This document shows positions 34,401 through 41,581 of a DNA stretch of 43,309 nucleotides, in pieces. The DNA is from an uncultured Bacteroidales bacterium. Its GTDB lineage: Bacteria > Bacteroidota > Bacteroidia > Bacteroidales > UBA932. A model generated the notes under the pieces. It had not been told where the DNA came from and did not search any database. It saw only the letters and a list, made by a program, of their open reading frames with translations. Within the stretch, counting starts at the first letter, position 1. Every line of letters begins with the position of its first letter. The position numbers and the translations under genes were made by a program. The stretch is taken from NCBI GenBank assembly GCA_905234485.1, contig CAJOHV010000007.1, positions 1 through 43,309 on the forward strand. The letters run 5' to 3'.

Positions 34401-35665
34401 CGCATCCAGAGCAGCTGGTCGTGGAGATACCTGACGGCGAGCGCTTCGGTCTCGGGGGCGTTGATGCAGCCGTATTTGCCCACTTCGGGATAGCCGCAGT
34501 AACCCTCCCATTCCCACTGGCAGCTCCAGCCGACCATGGCCATAAGGCCCAGGCTGTCGCAGAGGTCGTAGACGGCTCCGTCTTTGCTCCAGATGTTTTC
34601 GAAGCGCACGGAGTTGAGGTTCATGTTGCGGACGAGTTCTAGCTGCTTGAGTGTGCGCTCCTTTGTGTCCTGCATGAAGATGTCGTCCGTCCAGCCGGCG
34701 GATTTGATGAGCACCGGTTTGCCGTTGAGTTTGAACAGACGGTGGCCGAATTCGTCGATCTCCGAGTCGATGTCGCGAAGGCCGAAACGCACCTTGCGGC
34801 TGTGGGATGCCGGTGCGTCACCCCCGACCTGATCGGGGGTCTTTGCGAACTTCAGGTTCAGCGTGTAAAGCTCCGCCGTGCCGAGGTCGTGGCTCCACCA
34901 TATGCGGGGATTATCGACGGGCTCCTCAATGCTTACCGTTTTGGTTTCGCCGGGAGCCAATACGACTGTCGTTTCGAATTCTCCGCTGTCGTAGCATCCT
35001 TTCAGCGTTCCTTCAACCGCCTTCTGGCTATAGTTGATAAGTGTTGCCTCCGCAATGAATGATGCTTTGGTGAGGTCTTCGGGCTTGACAACGGGCTTTA
35101 CGAAGACGTCGGCGATGCGCACATCGGGCGTGCTGATCAGTTCAACTTTGCGCCATATACCCATGCTCTCGTCCACGGGGCGGGGATTCCAGTCCACATA
35201 GCCGTTGTTGAGGCTCTTCTCCGGGGCCTTGAACACGCGCACTTTGAGGGTGTTTTTGGTCTTCGCGATCTTGGTGATGTCGTATTCGCGGATGCAGAAC
35301 ACGCCGACGGTGGTGTCCGCAGCGGCGATCTGCTTACCGTTGACCCATATGTCTGCGCTGTAGCCTATACCCTCGAAGCGCAGCACATGGTTGAGGCCTT
35401 TTTGGGCTTTGAAGGTGGTGGTGAAGATCCACGGCGAGTCGAAGATGCTCTTGTCTATGGAGAAATAGCGGTCCTGTTCGAGGATGTTCTCTCCGAAGAC
35501 GCCGGCTTCGTTCAGCGCGCCCGCGACCGTGCACGGGACGACTGCGTCGTAGGTGCGCGTGTCGCCCTCGCGCTGCATCTTCCAATGGGTCAGGTCTGAG
35601 CCTGAAGGGCTGCAGCAGGCGAACAATGCCACCGCTGCGGCAAGAATGGTTATCAGTTTTTTCAT
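31397..35665 (-). CDS. GH2 exo-beta-glucosaminidase-like / GH20 beta-hexosaminidase fusion lipoprotein, frameshifted near its end
   Basis: This 1422-residue open frame starts with a lipoprotein signal (Cys near 17-18). The first part (to about 860) is GH2: a sugar-binding domain, immunoglobulin-like domains, then a barrel with RNHPSVISWGMGSD (Asp near 434) and FNTETGIGMN (Glu near 502). These resemble the catalytic pair of GH2 exo-beta-D-glucosaminidases. The second part (about 885-1350) is GH20: EWRGWHIDPCRHFMS, LHWHLTDDQGWRIE and the catalytic Asp-Glu in YIHIGGDEC near 1105. It should release beta-linked GlcN or GlcNAc at the cell surface. The last 20-25 residues are out of frame; the true C-terminal domain lies at 31015-31440. 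A ROK sugar kinase precedes it by six bases. Confidence 0.88.
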   Translation of the reverse strand: MKKLITILAAAVALFACCSPSGSDLTHWKMQREGDTRTYDAVVPCTVAGALNEAGVFGENILEQDRYFSIDKSIFDSPWIFTTTFKAQKGLNHVLRFEGIGYSADIWVNGKQIAAADTTVGVFCIREYDITKIAKTKNTLKVRVFKAPEKSLNNGYVDWNPRPVDESMGIWRKVELISTPDVRIADVFVKPVVKPEDLTKASFIAEATLINYSQKAVEGTLKGCYDSGEFETTVVLAPGETKTVSIEEPVDNPRIWWSHDLGTAELYTLNLKFAKTPDQVGGDAPASHSRKVRFGLRDIDSEIDEFGHRLFKLNGKPVLIKSAGWTDDIFMQDTKERTLKQLELVRNMNLNSVRFENIWSKDGAVYDLCDSLGLMAMVGWSCQWEWEGYCGYPEVGKYGCINAPETEALAVRYLHDQLLWMRNHPSVISWGMGSDRIPNERLEEAYMEWYNKLEYRPYICSSGGLASKYGGPSGVKMAGPYEYVGPEYWYLDTKHGGNYGFNTETGIGMNIPQAESVRKIVGEEHLWPLDRNWDLHCTVSTTDMSTPREATKAMTGLYGEPTGFEDFVRKAHALDYDGTRSMYEAFRVAVPRTTGIVQWMLNSAWPSLYWQQFDWYLVPTAGYYGTQKACEPVQLIYDYGDHSVWAVDEVVPEGEYTAVMKIYGPDSKLISKKKKEITIKPREPQKVFSGIDGPCFVALELRDHHDHTIADNFYCVAKGNNSYVWEKANWFQTPIKDYVDLSFVAALPETEVEMKTTAKGLKYKVTLSNKSDVIAYQNILKAKDANGELIPAAMWSDNFFSLQPGQKKTVNCVLPEGFGPATITMEGWNATVRQAAPDSLDRNLSAHAEDLAGVHENAEVGVIPRPVSMEVSEGTVRAAWFNTVYRITKDANIPAEGYTIDATGKRVIVEASDEAGLFYAKQTLAQLRQGRRIPRVKIVDYPRFEWRGWHIDPCRHFMSVADIKKQIDVMAQYKINVLHWHLTDDQGWRIEIKKYPMLTEVGGWRTEFDGSVHGGFYTQDEIREVVNYAAERFITVVPEIEMPGHAHAAIKAYPELSCTKEKVGDFCIWGSPDIVLCAGQDFTYEFLEDVIKEVVELFPSEYIHIGGDECQKTKWRHCPVCQARIKSEGLKADDEFTAEEKLQSYAIRRMEGILAKYGRKLIGWDEILEGGLSDGAAVMSWRGESGGIKAAATNHNVVMTPSRAGMYFDHYQGDSKVEPVTIGNLNTLEKVYNYDPVPASLAKQGKGDYVMGVQCNNWSEYMYDEAKREYMLFPRAFALAEIAWTPLERKDFGDFLERMDAACQRLDKAGVVYHIPIPEQPGGSCDNLAFIDKASVEFTTTRPMKMVYTLDGSEPTAESAEYTEALTFTESATLKIACLTNYGKLGPVRTVSVSKQAPRAATAHAPRPQAGRQVHVSVGHSR
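34818..34842. repeat. Dispersed 25-bp palindromic repeat, copy 2 (in GH2-GH20 gene)
   Basis: TCACCCCCGACC then TGATCGGGGGTCT, one base different from copy 1 at 26965. It encodes TPDQVGG in a loop between GH2 strands, where a short insertion is tolerable. Confidence 0.8.
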
Positions 35666-35671
35666 ATATGC

Positions 35672-36493
35672 TTAGAGCATGGCTGCGCCCAGCACAGGGA
35701 TATCTCCGTCCGGCATGGCGCTTATAGTCAACTTGTCAAGGAATCTGGGGTAGGGGTACATTTCTCTCAGCGTGCGTAAAGTTGCACCCTTGAACAGCTC
35801 GAAGGAGTGCGCCACACCGCCGCCGAACACTATGTCGCTCGGATCATAGGCCAGAAGGACATAGGCCAGAAGTTTGCCCAGATGAGTACCGAACTCATCC
35901 ATCAGCTTGAGCGCCTCCGGGTCTCCCGCGAAGCCCTTGTCGCCGACTTCCTTCGGATTCAGGCCTTTCGAGCAGAAGAACTGTTTGGAGCAGAAGTTTT
36001 CGAGTATTCCTCCCTCATAGGGAATGGAACAAAGCTCGCCGGCTCCGCAGTTCACGCCGTTGAAGATCTTTCCGTCGATTATCACGCCGATTCCAGTGCC
36101 GGTTCCAAGAGTTACGCCCACTATCACTTTCGCCGGTTTGCCGAGTTTTGCGGCGGCGCCCATCACGAAGCAGTTGGCGTCGTTGTTCACCTTGGTGGGA
36201 ATCCCGAAAGTCTTCTCCAGCCGCTCTTTCAGGGGTACTACGGTCCACGAAGGAATGTTGGTGGCATCGTAGACTATACCCTTTTCAGCGTCCACGAGGG
36301 TGGGTACTCCCACTCCGATTCCGGAGGCTTCGGGGGTGATTATCTGTTTGATGGCATTTTCCAGGTGGACAAGCGTTTCTTCGAGATCCGCTCCCTGGCG
36401 GAATGAGGGAACCGTGAGTTTTTTAACGATTTCTTTTCCTTCTACGAGGCCTAGATTGATGGTGGTGCCTCCGATGTCAATACCTAGCAGCAT
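35672..36493 (-). CDS. ROK-family sugar kinase
   Basis: The protein has 273 residues from the ATG at 36493, one base after the dehydrogenase stop; an upstream in-frame start would overlap that gene. The ATP site is GIDIGGTTINLG, the catalytic Asp is in VNNDANCFVMG, and GVTLGTGTGIGVIIDG follows. The usual ROK zinc motif (CxCGxxGC) is absent: after GAGELCSIPYEGG the sequence reads LENFCSKQFFCSKG. It probably phosphorylates glucose, GlcNAc or a related sugar. The neighbouring hexosaminidase favours an amino sugar, by inference. Confidence 0.88.
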   Translation of the reverse strand: MLLGIDIGGTTINLGLVEGKEIVKKLTVPSFRQGADLEETLVHLENAIKQIITPEASGIGVGVPTLVDAEKGIVYDATNIPSWTVVPLKERLEKTFGIPTKVNNDANCFVMGAAAKLGKPAKVIVGVTLGTGTGIGVIIDGKIFNGVNCGAGELCSIPYEGGILENFCSKQFFCSKGLNPKEVGDKGFAGDPEALKLMDEFGTHLGKLLAYVLLAYDPSDIVFGGGVAHSFELFKGATLRTLREMYPYPRFLDKLTISAMPDGDIPVLGAAML

Positions 36494-36494
36494 A

Positions 36495-37343
36495 TTATTT
36501 GAGTTTTTCAGAGAATTTCGCGAGTTTCGGCGAGGAAAGTATGCGTGAGCAGGCATCCCACCAGCGGGCGGGAAGCACGGCGTGCCAGAAGACCATCGTG
36601 CGGGCGAAGGCGCCGGTGAGGTAGCGGGCGCGAGGCCTGCGGGCTTTGACTGCGCGAACTATCGCGCGGGTCACCTTCGAGGGCGACGACAGGAAGTTCG
36701 ACGAGTATCCGTTATGCAGCACGGCGGCCTCGCGAAGAGCCACTTCTTCATATGCGGTCCCGGCAGAAGACTCCTTCAGGTGCTTGGCGGCGATGATGCC
36801 CCAGTCGGTTTTGATTCCGCCCGGCTCGATCAGGACCACGTCGATTCCGAAGGGCTTGACCTCCATCCTCAGCGCATCGGACAGCGCCTCCACTGAGAAC
36901 TTGGACACATTGTACCACGCCCCGAAATACATTGCGACGCGTCCCGCGACCGAACTAACGTTAATGATGCGGCCAAACCCGCGCTCGCGCATCCCGGGCA
37001 GCACCTTTTTGCATAGCGACGCCAGTCCGAACACGTTCACATCTAACTGCCTGCGCGCCTCCTCCATAGACACGTTTTCGATCGCGCCGAAATAGCCGAA
37101 GCCCGCGTTGTTGACCAGCACATCGATCTGCCCGGCCGCTGCGAGGCATTCGTCGATCGCCGCCTCGTCGCACACATCGAGCCTCAGCGGCGTCACTCCG
37201 AACTCCCTCAGCGGCTCCATCAGTTCCACCCTCCTCGCCGCCGCGAACACGGTGTGCCCCGCCTGCGCCAGCGTCTTGGCCACATCAAATCCTATCCCGC
37301 TCGACCCTCCGGTCACGAGTATCCTGTAAGATTTCTTTTTCAT
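36495..37343 (-). CDS. Short-chain dehydrogenase/reductase (SDR)
   Basis: The protein has 282 residues from the ATG at 37343; an ATG at 37361 is less likely because a TATCTTTG box begins there. It is a classical SDR: cofactor loop VTGGSSGIGFDVA, Asn in LVNNAGFGYFG, Ser in INVSSVAGRVA, and the catalytic pair in AWYNVSKFSVEAL (Tyr-x-x-x-Lys). Arg residues after the second strand (AAARRVE) suggest NADP(H). Substrate is unknown. It heads the operon with the ROK kinase and GH2-GH20 genes. Confidence 0.92.
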   Translation of the reverse strand: MKKKSYRILVTGGSSGIGFDVAKTLAQAGHTVFAAARRVELMEPLREFGVTPLRLDVCDEAAIDECLAAAGQIDVLVNNAGFGYFGAIENVSMEEARRQLDVNVFGLASLCKKVLPGMRERGFGRIINVSSVAGRVAMYFGAWYNVSKFSVEALSDALRMEVKPFGIDVVLIEPGGIKTDWGIIAAKHLKESSAGTAYEEVALREAAVLHNGYSSNFLSSPSKVTRAIVRAVKARRPRARYLTGAFARTMVFWHAVLPARWWDACSRILSSPKLAKFSEKLK

Positions 37344-37358
37344 ACCGTGCAATTTATG

Positions 37359-37366
37359 CAAAGATA
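37359..37366 (-). promoter_or_regulatory. Bacteroidota -7 box for the SDR/ROK/GH operon
   Basis: The minus strand reads TATCTTTG, an exact TAnnTTTG match, 16 bases before the ATG at 37343 and just past the stop of the upstream regulator gene. Confidence 0.5.
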
Positions 37367-37371
37367 CGAAA

Positions 37372-38574
37372 TTAGATCAATCCTATTTCCTTTGCTTTGA
37401 GAACAAGTTCGGGCGTGTTCGCCACGTCGAACTTCACGAGAAGTTTCTTGCGGTACCAGTTGATGGTCTCGGGGCTGAGGAACAGCGCCTCGGCAATCTG
37501 CTTGGAAGTATAGGCCTTTGCGAGAAGATTCAGAATATCCATCTCGCGGTCTGTCAGTTTCAGGTCTGCCGGCGGGGTAACAGGGGCTACCGCCTCTTCG
37601 GGCGGAGTCGAACGCTGTTTGCGTTTGCGGACTGAGATGACTATGACCACGGCGAGTAGCACTACGAATGCGGAGATAATCCACGCGAGCTGCCGTTTCT
37701 GCAGCGAGAGCGCTTCTTTGATGTAGTCGAGAACCTCCGCGCGCCACTCCGGACGGTAGTTGTCCTTGGTGGCGTAGTAAGCGTCTGCCTTGCGAAGGAG
37801 GGGAAGCGCCTTCCACGCCAGGCCCTTCGCGAGGTACATATGGCCGTAGCCCTTCCAGGCGTCCGCTATCATCAGCGAATCGTCGGCTGCTTCCGCGAAG
37901 GACAGCGATTTGTCGTAGGCCTCTTTCGCCTTCGGGAACTCGCGCTGCTCCACCCACGTCTCTCCGATGTTGTGCCACAGCACGCTGTTGCTCTGGTCCC
38001 AGCCGTGCTTCTCGAAAAGTTTGCCCGCTTTGTGGTAGTACTCCATCGCACGCGGAATCGAGTCCATAACGTTGTAAAGGTTGCCTATGGTGGCGAGCAG
38101 AACCGAGCGCTGGTCGTCGATTTCGACTTCGGAGTAACCGTCAGGATTGGAGAAAGAAGTTGCTCCGGCCTCCATCCTGTCCACACACTCCAGCGCGGAA
38201 GTGTAGTAGATAAGCGCGCTGTCCAACTGGTTGAAATGCCAGAAATACTGGCCTATGTGGCGCAGGGCTTCAGAGTTTGCGAGGTCCCATCCCTGCCGGC
38301 TGCTGATTTCGAGCGCCTTGCGGGCATAGAACATGAACTTCTCCTGGTTCAGGCTCTGGTAGCCCAGCATAAGGTTACGGTAGTCCATATTCAGATGCGC
38401 GAGTTCGGCCTGACTGGCACGGTCCACGGCATCCGGAGTCCAGCGCGCTACCGCCCGTTCGAGCGAGTCCAGATTATGCCCACGGTGGTCGTTATACGCC
38501 CGTGAAGGCAGCGCCGCCACCATAAGCGCGGCCGCCGCCACCATTGCGGAATATGTTCTCCTTTTCGGGCTCAT
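37372..38574 (-). CDS. TPR membrane sensor with C-terminal LuxR-type HTH
   Basis: The protein has 400 residues from the ATG at 38574, where a signal peptide begins (MSPKRRTYSAMVAAAALMVAALPSRA, shown split by its Ala-rich core). The periplasmic part is a series of TPR helices (roughly 60-300). A single membrane helix follows (LAWIISAFVVLLAVVIVISV), then a cytoplasmic LuxR-type HTH (LTDREMDILNLLAKAYTSKQ, then LSPETINWYRKKLL). This one-component layout lets an outside signal act directly on DNA. It is divergent from the lipoprotein genes at 38740-40804, which it may control through palindromes at 38654-38734. Confidence 0.87.
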   Translation of the reverse strand: MSPKRRTYSAMVAAAALMVAALPSRAYNDHRGHNLDSLERAVARWTPDAVDRASQAELAHLNMDYRNLMLGYQSLNQEKFMFYARKALEISSRQGWDLANSEALRHIGQYFWHFNQLDSALIYYTSALECVDRMEAGATSFSNPDGYSEVEIDDQRSVLLATIGNLYNVMDSIPRAMEYYHKAGKLFEKHGWDQSNSVLWHNIGETWVEQREFPKAKEAYDKSLSFAEAADDSLMIADAWKGYGHMYLAKGLAWKALPLLRKADAYYATKDNYRPEWRAEVLDYIKEALSLQKRQLAWIISAFVVLLAVVIVISVRKRKQRSTPPEEAVAPVTPPADLKLTDREMDILNLLAKAYTSKQIAEALFLSPETINWYRKKLLVKFDVANTPELVLKAKEIGLI

Positions 38575-38653
38575 TTTTCTCGACAGGAATCGATTACAGA
38601 TGTAGCAATAATCATCGTTGAGAGTGCTTATTACACCCACCAGGCACCCATTT

Positions 38654-38734
38654 CCACCATTATTGGTGGTGCTTGGCAGCATAATAGTCGGCACCTTTGT
38701 GAATTGGTCGCGCACGACAATAACTAACATTAGT
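38654..38734. promoter_or_regulatory. Two palindromes in the divergent regulator/lipoprotein gap
   Basis: CCACCA-TTAT-TGGTGG at 38654-38669 and ACTAA-CA-TTAGT at 38723-38734 are perfect. A near -7 box CACCTTTG lies between them. They are candidate sites for the adjacent LuxR-type regulator. The rest of the 165-bp gap shows nothing else. Confidence 0.4.
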
Positions 38735-38739
38735 TCAAT

Positions 38740-39225
38740 ATGAAGAAAAGATTCATTTCAATGATGGCTGCAGGAGCAATCTTGTTCGCTGTCCCCTCCT
38801 GCGACCAGCTCGCCGGACTTCTTGAAGATTCCCAGGAAGAGGAGGAAAACAACCAGGAAAACTCAGAAGAGAACGTTCCGCTCTACACAAACATCAAACT
38901 CACCGACACGGATGCAAAGATCACCCTTTCGTTCTCCATGAATTCCGGCAGTTCGAAGTACTACGACGCCGAGTTCGGCTGGGGCTTCACCGGAGGTCTC
39001 TGCAAGTACGCCTACCACTCTCTCGACTTCCAGAGCGAGCTGTATGCCCAGGCCTACTATCTCGAATACAAGGACGAAGAGAAAGTCAGCATCTCAGGCA
39101 GGAAGATTACCTGGGACGATACTGAGGAATATCTGGACCAGACCCACGACGAAGTCAGCGACTACGCCCAGGCCCTCAAACTCAGCCTCGAAATCACCAA
39201 CGAACAACTGAATCAACAAGAATAA
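38740..39225 (+). CDS. Small acidic lipoprotein of unknown function
   Basis: The 161-residue protein has a lipoprotein signal with lipobox VPSC (Cys near 21). An acidic, Asn/Glu-rich tether (about 30-46) follows, then a compact domain with many aromatics (SSKYYDAEFGWGFTGG, YAQAYYLEYKDEEKVSI). I do not recognise the domain. It is probably surface-exposed, given the acidic residues soon after the Cys. It opens a run with a tiny peptide gene and a fimbrillin-like gene and is divergent from the TPR/LuxR regulator. Confidence 0.75.
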   Translation: MKKRFISMMAAGAILFAVPSCDQLAGLLEDSQEEEENNQENSEENVPLYTNIKLTDTDAKITLSFSMNSGSSKYYDAEFGWGFTGGLCKYAYHSLDFQSELYAQAYYLEYKDEEKVSISGRKITWDDTEEYLDQTHDEVSDYAQALKLSLEITNEQLNQQE

Positions 39226-39230
39226 CAGAT

Positions 39231-39350
39231 ATGGAAAACAATCATGAAATCTATCAGGCTCCCGACGTTGAAGTCGTGGAAGTCAAATCAGAAGGCGTAG
39301 TATGCGCAAGTGGCGGAGATTATCCGGAATGGCCCTCAGAAGGTATTTAA
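39231..39350 (+). CDS. 39-residue peptide (Cys-Ala-Ser-Gly type small Bacteroidales peptide)
   Basis: The ATG at 39231 follows the lipoprotein stop by five bases and the TAA at 39348-39350 precedes the next ATG by 14 bases. The peptide has the pattern YQAPDVEVVEVKSEGVVCASGG and a Pro/Trp tail. Short proteins with a Tyr-x-x-Pro start, Glu-rich middle and a Val/Leu-Cys-x-Ser-Gly end recur next to fimbrillin-like genes in Bacteroidales, from memory. No signal peptide is visible. It may be a precursor peptide. Confidence 0.65.
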   Translation: MENNHEIYQAPDVEVVEVKSEGVVCASGGDYPEWPSEGI

Positions 39351-39364
39351 AAGGAATTGAAGAA

Positions 39365-40804
39365 ATGAAAAAGACATTATTGCTTTTATGTATGGCGGTG
39401 GGATTGATGTCCTGCACCAGTGAAGGTCTCAATCCAGAGAATGAAAAAGAAAAGAACGAGGGTGTTCCGATGACCTTCAATGTAACGGTTCTTGATACAA
39501 AAGCCGACAAGGCAGATTGGGCAAATGGGGATATAATCTATGTGTTCTTCAAAGGTCTTGCAAACAAGTATCTTATTTTGGAATACGACGGCAGCAGCTG
39601 GACCAACACCTCTGGCGGCGGCACACTGCTGAGCACCGACTTCGTTGGTCTCTCCGAGTTCAGATTGACCGCCGTCCACTTCCCCGTGGCGGTGGATGTG
39701 ACCTATTCCAGCTCCAGCTTCCACTTTAAGAGCGGTGGAGACCCCGTGTACAACTATTATTTATTCGATGAAAACAGGATGTATTCGGTAAGCGGTACTA
39801 CCGTGAACGCCACCCTCTCGATGGGTAAACCCGCTGATATGGTGCAGATTCACGTGGCTGGCATTCAGGGAAGCGTGGGCGACTACACCTTCGGTTGCTC
39901 GAAGATCAGGCCTGTTGCCTGCGAAAGTGTTGGCAGCGCTCTCGTTACAATACAAGAAAGCGTGCTGCAGGCTGGTGCCCGTGTGAGCGGCGTTGCCGAC
40001 AGCGATGGCGGCATCTTCGCCGGACGGCTTGTCTATCCGGGAACCGATAAGGACTACAAGTTCACACTTGCCAGTGACACTCAGATTTACACACTGACCC
40101 GTGCCGACAAGGCTCTCACGGCAGGTAAGATGTACAATTTCCCGGCATTAAGTGAGACTGGCGGCTCCAACTGGGCTGTCACCGATGTCTCAGACCTATA
40201 TGTGGATCTGGGACTGAGCGTGAAGTGGGCAAAGTGTAATTTGGGCGCTGCTTCTGAGACCGGCTATGGTGACTATTTTGCATATGGCGAGACCACCGGA
40301 ACCAGTGAAGGTAAGACGAATTTCGCGTGGGGCACTTACGCCTGGGGCACCGGAGCTAAAACACTCACAAAGTATTGCTCATCAGCTGGTTACGGAGTTA
40401 ATGACGGTATTTATACGCTCCTGCCTGAGGATGATGCTGCCTATGCTGCCCTGGGCGGAAAATTCCGAATGCCCACGAGAGTTGAATGCAAAGAATTGGC
40501 TGATACGAAGAGCGACGGTAATTACACCTGGACTTGGTCCACGAATTACAAAAGCTCGGGTATTAAAGGTTATGAGGTTAAGAGGAATTCCACCGAGGCC
40601 ACAATTTTCCTTCCCGCCGCAGGCGAAATGAATGGTTCTTCCACCAGCGGCGTCGCTAGTGAAGGAAGAATACTTTCTTCCAACTATAATACGTCAACAC
40701 CGAATAATGCATATTACCTTTATTTCTTCTCTGGCTCTGCTAGCGGCGAAAATTACTCTGCCGATCGATGCCGCGGTCGATCAATACGTCCTATATCGGA
40801 ATAA
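39365..40804 (+). CDS. Fimbrillin-like lipoprotein with Fib_succ_major-type C-terminal domain
   Basis: The protein has 479 residues from the ATG at 39365, where the lipoprotein signal begins (lipobox LMSC). The N-terminal half has the fimbrillin pattern (MTFNVTVLDTKADKADWANGD, then LSTDFVGLSEFRLTAVHFPV). The C-terminal third has the Fibrobacter-type repeat domain: VDLGLSVKWAKCNLGA, GDYFAYGET, FRMPTRVECKEL, FLPAAGEMNGSS, and the end RGRSIRPISE. Such proteins are surface-exposed, often fimbrial or adhesive. It follows the small peptide gene and is followed by a terminator. Confidence 0.85.
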   Translation: MKKTLLLLCMAVGLMSCTSEGLNPENEKEKNEGVPMTFNVTVLDTKADKADWANGDIIYVFFKGLANKYLILEYDGSSWTNTSGGGTLLSTDFVGLSEFRLTAVHFPVAVDVTYSSSSFHFKSGGDPVYNYYLFDENRMYSVSGTTVNATLSMGKPADMVQIHVAGIQGSVGDYTFGCSKIRPVACESVGSALVTIQESVLQAGARVSGVADSDGGIFAGRLVYPGTDKDYKFTLASDTQIYTLTRADKALTAGKMYNFPALSETGGSNWAVTDVSDLYVDLGLSVKWAKCNLGAASETGYGDYFAYGETTGTSEGKTNFAWGTYAWGTGAKTLTKYCSSAGYGVNDGIYTLLPEDDAAYAALGGKFRMPTRVECKELADTKSDGNYTWTWSTNYKSSGIKGYEVKRNSTEATIFLPAAGEMNGSSTSGVASEGRILSSNYNTSTPNNAYYLYFFSGSASGENYSADRCRGRSIRPISE

Positions 40805-40838
40805 TCTTAGTTGATATTTGATGCTTACCACTTATTAT

Positions 40839-40870
40839 CTGCTCCGCCAGCCCGGCGGGGCAGTTTTATT
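40839..40870 (+). terminator. Intrinsic terminator after the fimbrillin-like gene
   Basis: CTGCTCCGCC (40839-40848) pairs with GGCGGGGCAG (40854-40863) with one wobble around a five-base loop and is followed by TTTTATT. Confidence 0.8.
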
Positions 40871-40889
40871 GTCGGCCTGGGGAAAGATT

Positions 40890-40963
40890 GCAGGATGAGG
40901 GCAAAAAGGCGTTATCCTGCCGCAAAATCGTACAGGATGAGGCCAAAATGCCCTCATCCTGTA
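40890..40963. repeat. Two neighbouring hairpins, related sequence
   Basis: Arms GCAGGAT (40890-40896) and ATCCTGC (40914-40920) form the first. A perfect 12-bp stem, TACAGGATGAGG (40931-40942) with its complement (40952-40963), forms the second. Both share the CAGGATGAGG core, so one looks like a copy of the other. No gene covers them. Confidence 0.7.
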
Positions 40964-41011
40964 TTCGGAAGCACCCGCCGGGTTGATTTGTTTTGGGGTG
41001 ATGGGGTGGTT

Positions 41012-41159
41012 TTTCGCAGAGGTGCCACACGTGTAGGGGCCTTGGAGGTGCTTTGGGGGCGGGTGAGTGTGTGGCTGGGGGCAATTTTGCCCGTAGCCAC
41101 ACCGTGGGCCCGCTCAGAAGTGTGTCAGGGGCACATGGACGTGTGGCACCTCTGCGAAA
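41012..41159. repeat. MITE-like element, copy 2 (148 bp, perfect 19-bp ends)
   Basis: TTTCGCAGAGGTGCCACAC at 41012-41030 and its exact complement at 41141-41159 bound the element. The central hairpin (41069-41102) has arms GTGTGGCT/AGCCACAC and the core GGGGGCAATTTTGC, as in copy 1 at 6328-6469. The DNA between arms and core differs between copies. No transposase is encoded. Confidence 0.87.
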
Positions 41160-41191
41160 GGGGGCAAACCGCATTTGTTTATGCTGTGCCC

Positions 41192-41221
41192 TTGCTTTTT
41201 TCGAAAATAGACTTACCTTTG
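41192..41221 (+). promoter_or_regulatory. Bacteroidota promoter (-33 TTGC, -7 TACCTTTG)
   Basis: TACCTTTG at 41214-41221 matches TAnnTTTG exactly, with TTGC at 41192-41195 and an 18-base spacer. It is among the best promoters in the window and starts a short unit ending at the 41582 terminator. Confidence 0.65.
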
Positions 41222-41237
41222 CAATAACATTAGTATT

Positions 41238-41303
41238 GATGATCCGCTTCGGCGGAGATTGTTAAGCAATCATCGGGCATTTCAGTCATCTGAAATGCCT
41301 TTT
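41238..41303 (+). ncRNA. Structured leader or small RNA with terminator-like hairpin
   Basis: From about seven bases after the -7 box the sequence can fold into CCGC-TTCG-GCGG (41244-41255), GATTG-TTAAG-CAATC (41257-41271), and a perfect 10-bp stem GGCATTTCAG/CTGAAATGCC (41276-41299) followed by TTTT. The last stem looks like an intrinsic terminator about 80 bases into the transcript, upstream of a mini-ORF. That is the layout of a small RNA or an attenuator. I could not match it to a named RNA family. Confidence 0.45.
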
Positions 41304-41383
41304 GACGTCTAAAAAGGGGCCGATGGAGTACAGCTACACCCTCCTCAACATCACCAAAAACTTAACAATCATACATAATACTA

Positions 41384-41530
41384 ATGAAAACGATGGTTCG
41401 AGTGATGGTGTGCTTTGGCTTAGAGTCAGAAGCCACCAAACTTGTAAAAGTAAAGGCGCATGAGCGCCTTTACCGAAACAAGGTTGTAATTGTTCGCTCA
41501 CATTATCGCCGCGTGTGGATACGCAAATAA
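41384..41530 (+). CDS. Candidate 48-residue basic protein
   Basis: ATG at 41384, TAA at 41528-41530. The product is strongly basic: MKTMVRVMVCFGLESEATK, then KVKAHERLYRNKVV and a tail SHYRRVWIRK. The AT-rich bases before the ATG suit a Bacteroidota start. A different frame (41323-41463, 46 residues) overlaps it and looks less protein-like. Two stems lie within the coding part: GTAAAGGCGC/GCGCCTTTAC at 41450-41473, and a bulged CGCTCA...TGAGCG stem over the stop. It could instead be a non-coding RNA. Confidence 0.45.
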   Translation: MKTMVRVMVCFGLESEATKLVKVKAHERLYRNKVVIVRSHYRRVWIRK

Positions 41531-41581
41531 TGTTTGAGCGATAGTTCCAACAAGGAACTTCTACCCGACCTGACGCCCCTG

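Noticed and set aside
38575..38730. N-terminal extension of the TPR/LuxR regulator
   Set aside because: The ATG at 38574 begins a clean signal peptide, and the extension crosses a palindrome in the promoter region.
41323..41463. 46-residue frame overlapping the mini-ORF
   Set aside because: It overlaps the more protein-like basic frame at 41384-41530 and shows no motif; kept only as a rival reading.
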